64,000 nt of DNA, taken from NCBI GenBank assembly GCA_029532625.1, contig JARFXM010000005.1, forward strand, positions 744,001 through 808,000, given 5' to 3'. Made by a program: the position numbers and the translations under genes. Under the pieces are notes generated by a model that was given only the letters and a program-made list of their open reading frames with translations, made no database searches and was not told where the DNA came from. Below, piece by piece: positions 59,493-64,000 of the stretch. Origin of the DNA: Lomentospora prolificans (Eukaryota > Ascomycota > Sordariomycetes > Microascales > Microascaceae). Numbering within the stretch: position 1 is the first letter of the stretch; every line of letters starts with the position of its first letter.

Positions 59493-62221
59493 ATGGGGAG
59501 CAAGCAGCTCTTTTCGCAATGCTCGATTGCATTCGTCTCAAGTGCGGCGTTGCCTTCTAAAAAGGTTGCAGAGGTATGCACGAAATGTTCCCCAGTTCGC
59601 CTGTATTGCCCCAAACTACGCTTGCGCTAACACGCGTCGGATAGCTCTCATCGATCATCAAGAACAACGGCGGAGAGGTTTGCGAGCCGCGCTTCAACGG
59701 GTCGATCCCCGTCGAGAAGGTCACCCACATCGTCTCCAACACCATCGACTTCCCCCAGTACACAGAGGCCCAGGCCCTCATGATTCCCGTCGTCACCTAT
59801 ACCTGGATACAGCTGTCTCTTGCCAAGAGCCGTCTCGCGCAGATCCGACCTTTTTCTCCTGATCCTCGCATGATATTTTCTTCGGTTGTCATCACCTGTG
59901 CCGGCCTTCCGGTGACGGACAGGGAGAGCATTATAGGCGCGACGGCGGCTCTGGGTGGTATGGACTCGCCGGATGTGACACGGTTGACGACGCATATCTG
60001 TGCGCTTTCGGCCGACCATCCTACGTGTGTTGAGGCGAAGGCGAAGGGGTATAAGGCTAAGATCGTTTTGCCCCATTGGTAAGAATATGACGGCTCTTCC
60101 CCAGTGTTGCTGACCTATGCTCATGTTTCCTTTGCCGTGTAGGTTCGACGACTGCTTCAAACTTGGCAAGCGAATTGACGAAGGACCCTACCTACTTCCT
60201 AACGCTGCTATCCTCCAAGCCAACCCAGACGACTCGGTGGAGCTTCCATCGAGTCAGCATCTCGAGGGGGCCACGAGCGCCCGACCCGCACACCTCCCCC
60301 AGCCCACTCAGAGCTCCGCCAGGGAACCTTTGAGCGTGTTCAAGAACAAGACGGTAATGCTCGCCGACGACTTGGCCCTCAGCTCACGTCTTCGAACCAT
60401 TATCGAGGAAGTTATTATCGCCTCTAGTGGCGAGGTGACAAACAATGTGGACGAATGCAACATGTACATTTGCCAGTTCCGGGAGGGCGAAGATTATATC
60501 AGGGCGGCTAGGTTATGCAAAGAGGTCGGTAATCTAGCTTGGTTATATCACCTTCTCACCACCGACCAGTGGTCCTCACCTCTCCGCCGTCTCCTTCATT
60601 ATCCCATACCTAAGAATGGTATCCCGGGATTCGAAGGATTCAAGATTACCCTGTCGAACTATGGCGGCGAGGCCCGTACGTACCTTGAAAATCTCATCAA
60701 GGCTTCGGGAGCTACGTATACGAAGACAATGAAGGCGGAAAACACCCACCTCATCACAGCGCGAGACAACAGTGAGAAGTGCGAGGCGGCTGCAGACTGG
60801 GGCATCAATATGGTGAATCACTTATGGATCGAGGAGAGCTATGCCAAGTGCGCCGTCCAACCATGCAGCAACAAGAAGTACACTCACTTCCCGTCGCGTA
60901 CCAACCTCGGTGAGGTTATCGGCCAGACATTCTTTGACGAGGCTAAGCTGCGCGAAAAGTACTACCCCGGCGAGGACGAAGACCTTCCGCCCTCCGCCAA
61001 GAGGAGACGTCTTATTCTTCAAGCCGCGCAGGCTAATGCCTACGATCACGGCCCCGCGGAGGGTGTTGTTATCGGTCGTGACGATGTGAAGGTGTGGAGA
61101 GAGGAAGTCACCAAGGCGGCGGAGAAGCCTACGACCCCGGCACCCAAGAAGCATTATCTGGCGTCAGGCAAGGAGAACGACGAATCTCTGCTGTCTACGG
61201 GTGGCCGGAGTGCGAAGAGCAAGGCAGCTGCGACGTTGAAACTCCTTGCTACTGACATGGAGCAATATGAAAAGGAGAAGAAACGGCACAGCAAAGACGG
61301 CCGTGGGCCGTGGGGCGGCAAGCGAGCTGCAGACCAACTAGATATGGATGTAGAGGAGGACAAGGAGAAAGAGAAAGAGAGGGAGAAAGGGAAGAAAGGG
61401 AGAAAGGGCGCCAAGGTAGACGAGGTTGATGAGGCCGAGGCGGACGTCGGAAAACCCAGCAAGAAGAGGAGGAAGATGGAAAAGCCTTATAACATTACCG
61501 TGACGATTACTAGCTATTCGCGCTGGGTCGACGATTCGAGGAGGGAGGACAAAGATAGGGTGAGTTCACACTGGATATTACCAAGTGGTTTCTATTACTA
61601 ACGCAGACGTAGCTGAAACTGGCTGAACTTGGCATCCGAATCCTGCCGGAGAACTCGGCGTGCCAGTACCTCGTCGCTCCCCGGATTCTACGGACGCTAA
61701 AGTTCCTCTGTGGTCTCGTCCGCGGAGCGACCGTCATCTCAACTGAGTTCATTGACCATGTCCTGACGAGTAAGGAGATTGTGGACCCAAACGACTTCAT
61801 CCTTGTCGACAAGGAGGGCGAGAAGACGAACAACATCAAGCTATCTAGATCGGTAGCCCGCGCAAGGGCCAACGCCGGCAAGCTCCTCCAGGGAGTGCCG
61901 ATCTACTGCACCCCGCAGATCCGCCACGGCGTGAAGACGTACGAGACCATTGCCAAGGCGTGCCACGCCATCTGGAAGACGTATGACGGCAAGCATGTCA
62001 CCATCAAGAAGACGACGCCGGAGGAGGACGGCGGCCTACCTCCCGATCCCGTGTACCTGCTAACGTCTAGCATGCCGGTGGAAAAGGATCTATTCCCTAA
62101 ATTTATCAAGATGGCCAAGGACGGCAATATGGAGCCGAGGATCGTATCGCCGGACTGGTTGTTGGACGTATGTATGAGGCAGGAGGTGACGTATGATGAG
62201 AAGTTTGCCGCGGAGATCTAG
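59493..62221 (+). CDS. Multi-BRCT DNA-damage scaffold, Brc1/Rtt107 family
   Basis: Four exons give 846 aa: 59493-59573, 59645-60078, 60143-61559 and 61613-62221. Two N-terminal BRCT repeats occur first: FSQCSIAFVSSAALPSKKVA, ending YTWIQLSLAKSRLA, then MIFSSVVITCAGLPV with VLPHWFDDCFKLGKRI. A middle pair follows: VFKNKTVMLADDLALSSRLR, and PGFEGFKITLSNYGGEARTY with NHLWIEESYAKCAV. After a long Lys/Glu-rich nuclear-localisation region (KEKEREKGKKGRKGAK) a C-terminal pair closes the protein (PYNITVTITSYSRWVDD, ending VSPDWLLDVCMRQEVTYDEK). This six-BRCT layout is that of S. pombe Brc1 and yeast Rtt107. They bind gamma-H2A at stalled forks through the last pair and tether Smc5/6 and Slx4. The fungal role is replication-stress tolerance. 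Confidence 0.92.
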
Positions 62222-62958
62222 GCGTGGCGTTAGGATGCCGGATGCGTGTGCGTATGGGCTTTGCATGTTTGGGTTCTATGGGCCGGAACCTGGGCCATCA
62301 TGGTTTTGATATTGAGCGGGAGTCGGGGGCATCTGTTAGCTTATGGGCATAATGCGTACTTCTTGTATTATTCCTAAGCAAAATCGAATGCATTGATGTA
62401 TATATTTGCAGTCTAGGACAGCTATCCACTGAAATACTCAACCGGACACCGGGACGAAGCGGGGCGCCCGGGATCTCGTCTAGAGAAAGAACAAGCTCCT
62501 TGCCTCATCTCGTGTGTCTACCTCGCCATCGAGATCGGCTGGCAGGCCAGATGTTCTATGTATATGTATCCAAAGAGCATGTAATGCTTCCGTGCTTCAC
62601 CAGGCGCATGGCAACGGAGCCTAGCTATCCCTCGATCGATCCGCGGTGATGAACCCTTTCTTTTGGCCTTTTTATCCTTCCATTTTGCTCTTCTTTTGCC
62701 AACCTGCAGCGCACACCGACTTGCCTAGCCTCTCCTCCTCCAGCGCAATTCTCTGCTTGGACCATTTGAATTGGACCCAATGTTAGGTATTCTTCATAAC
62801 CACGTATCTCTTGCTAACACTTTCTTTGCCGATGCGCCATGGTCTATTCGTGAGGGTGGTATCTGGGAGTAGCGCTGGAGTTGGATAGGAGGGATGAAAA
62901 GCGTATGTATATATATCTCAATACATACCTAGGAATAGCAGTACCACGCCTGGTTGGT
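62222..62958. other. Convergent 3' intergenic region
   Basis: 737 bp between the convergent Brc1-like and VPS25 genes. Two TATATA-type stretches (62398-62406 and 62906-62914) may serve 3'-end formation. No gene is supportable. Confidence 0.6.
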
Positions 62959-63717
62959 TCACGCGAAGAACTTGACACCCTGGGAGTCCTCCTGGCCAAA
63001 GATCTGGGCCTTGTTCCTCTTGACGAGGACCTGAAGCGCCTTGATCATCAACTCTCGATCGAGCCCGTAGAACTCTAATTCAACCCGTCAGCGAAACAAC
63101 TCCGGTTTTTTCGCAGCAGACGCCCTAGAACCACCCCAAGGAATAAAGGAAGGAAGAAGAAGAGAGAAAGAGCAAAACTTACCGGTCCCCCGACAAGTGT
63201 CGCCCTCGGTCAACTCATAAACCGTCATAACCATGCCCCTTTGCGCCGTCTCCTCCACCCACCTCTCCACCACCGCGGCCCACTCCTCCGGCGTCCGCCA
63301 GTAAATCCACCACACATCCTTGCCGCGGTCCTCCGCCGACCCCGACGCCGCAGCGTACGGCTCCGCCCGGCCCTGCTTGCGCATAAACTCGATGACCTCC
63401 TTGATGTCGGCGTTCGAGAGGCGGCGGTTGATGGCGGGGTTGTGGAAGAGGGTTTCCACCGGCGGGTCAGCGGACGGGGTGGCGGAGGAGGAGGAGGAGG
63501 AAGGGGGGGGCCCCGAGCCCGGGTTGAACTGTGAGAGGGAGAGGCGGTGGATGCGGTAGTGCTGGCAGAAGGCGAGGATGAGGGAGGACCATTTCGTTAG
63601 TTGGGCGTGGTGTGTCGTTAGGTTGGTTTGACGCGTGAAGAAGGGCGGGAAGTGGTATTCGCGGGGGAAGGCGAACGGCGCTGTGGCCGGTGGTGGGCCT
63701 GCGCCTGGTGCGCTCAT
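62959..63717 (-). CDS. VPS25: ESCRT-II complex subunit VPS25
   Basis: Two exons give 216 aa: 63717-63183 and 63074-62959. The N-terminus has the family pattern PREYHFPPFFTRQTNLTTHH, then QLTKWSSLILAFCQHYRIHR (first winged helix). A Ser/Pro-rich insertion (SSSSSSATPSADP) lies between that helix and LFHNPAINRRLSNADIKEVI. WIYWRTPEEWAAVVERWV and the C-terminal EFYGLDRELMIKALQVLVKR end the second winged helix, which recruits Vps20. It sorts ubiquitinated cargo at the endosome. The insertion is longer than in yeast or animals. The last exon starts after an AATTAG acceptor; the phase closes exactly. Confidence 0.95.
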
Positions 63718-64000
63718 GCCTTTTTCTTTTCCTTTTTGTTCTTCTCTTTTGTTTTCTTTCTCTTTTTTTTTTCCGTTTCTGTTTTTTTGGGGGATTTTGC
63801 TTCTCTCTTTGTGTTGGCGCGACTGGTTAGGATTTGGGAAACCGAGTGCCGTGAGATCGATAGGGTTCAATGATAAAGAGGACGTTTGCCTTGTGAAGAT
63901 CAATTTGATGGATCCACAGCCAGCCGGCTGGCCAGCGAGGCGCGCCAAAGTCCACCCTACCATTAGATGGAGCTACCCCGCTAAATTATTGTGCCAGCAG
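63718..64000. promoter_or_regulatory. VPS25 upstream region
   Basis: 283 bp upstream of VPS25 to the window end. It is purine-rich on the coding strand, with a polypyrimidine tract on the plus strand at 63718-63790. No other gene begins here. Confidence 0.5.

Noticed and set aside
1..64000. tRNA, 5S rRNA, spliceosomal snRNA and LTR elements
   Set aside because: I looked for tRNA T-arm boxes, U1/U6 5' ends and paired terminal repeats and found no convincing match. tRNAscan-SE and Infernal runs would settle it.

Overview
The window reads as nuclear DNA of a filamentous ascomycete (Pezizomycotina), most likely a Sordariomycete. The reasons are short introns with GT(A/G)AGT donors and CTAAC/CTAAT branch points, moderate GC content, an RNAi Argonaute with an RGG-rich N-terminus, a fungal-type muconate cyclase and a fungal-only C2H2 regulator. 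No tRNA, rRNA, CRISPR array, intact transposon or origin was found. All exon coordinates were built by hand from splice signals, reading phase and family conservation; each multi-exon model closes in frame.

Layout. 0.1-1.0 kb: an OB-fold-like gene (+) that needs a frameshift. 1.3-3.7 kb: a DHA2-type MFS exporter (-) with a 7-nt microexon. 5.9-9.5 kb: an Argonaute (-) with all catalytic residues. 10.8-11.8 kb: a decayed zinc-type alcohol dehydrogenase/quinone oxidoreductase (-) in a gene-poor block that runs to 15.3 kb. 15.35-17.5 kb: an ADGF-type adenosine deaminase (+). 18.7-20.5 kb: an unrecognised membrane protein (+). 21.1-22.4 kb: an SRP40/Nopp140-like nucleolar protein (-). 23.2-24.7 kb: an Rsm1/NIPA-like C3HC zinc-finger protein (+). 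26.1-26.4 kb: a small secreted cysteine-rich protein (+). 27.6-29.2 kb: an LSB5-like VHS protein (+).

Next comes a 12.9-kb stretch (29.2-42.1 kb) with no credible gene. It ends in a pyrimidine-rich leader in front of a four-finger C2H2 transcription factor (42.1-43.6 kb, +). The right-hand third is dense housekeeping sequence: TFIIE-beta (-), cytochrome b5 (-), F-actin capping protein alpha (-), a DUF2461 protein (+), CDC27/APC3 (+), 3-carboxy-cis,cis-muconate cyclase (+), a Brc1/Rtt107-type six-BRCT protein (+) and the ESCRT-II subunit VPS25 (-).

The genes do not form a metabolic or biosynthetic cluster. They look like ordinary conserved single genes, with accessory islands at 4-6, 9.5-15 and 29-42 kb. 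The most useful leads are the 12.9-kb gene desert before the C2H2 regulator, the duplicated six-cysteine module in the secreted protein, tiny exons (6, 7, 19 and 20 nt), a GC-AG intron in the deaminase, the frameshifted OB-fold gene and the indel-decayed dehydrogenase. I did not find convincing evidence of a wholly new multi-gene system.
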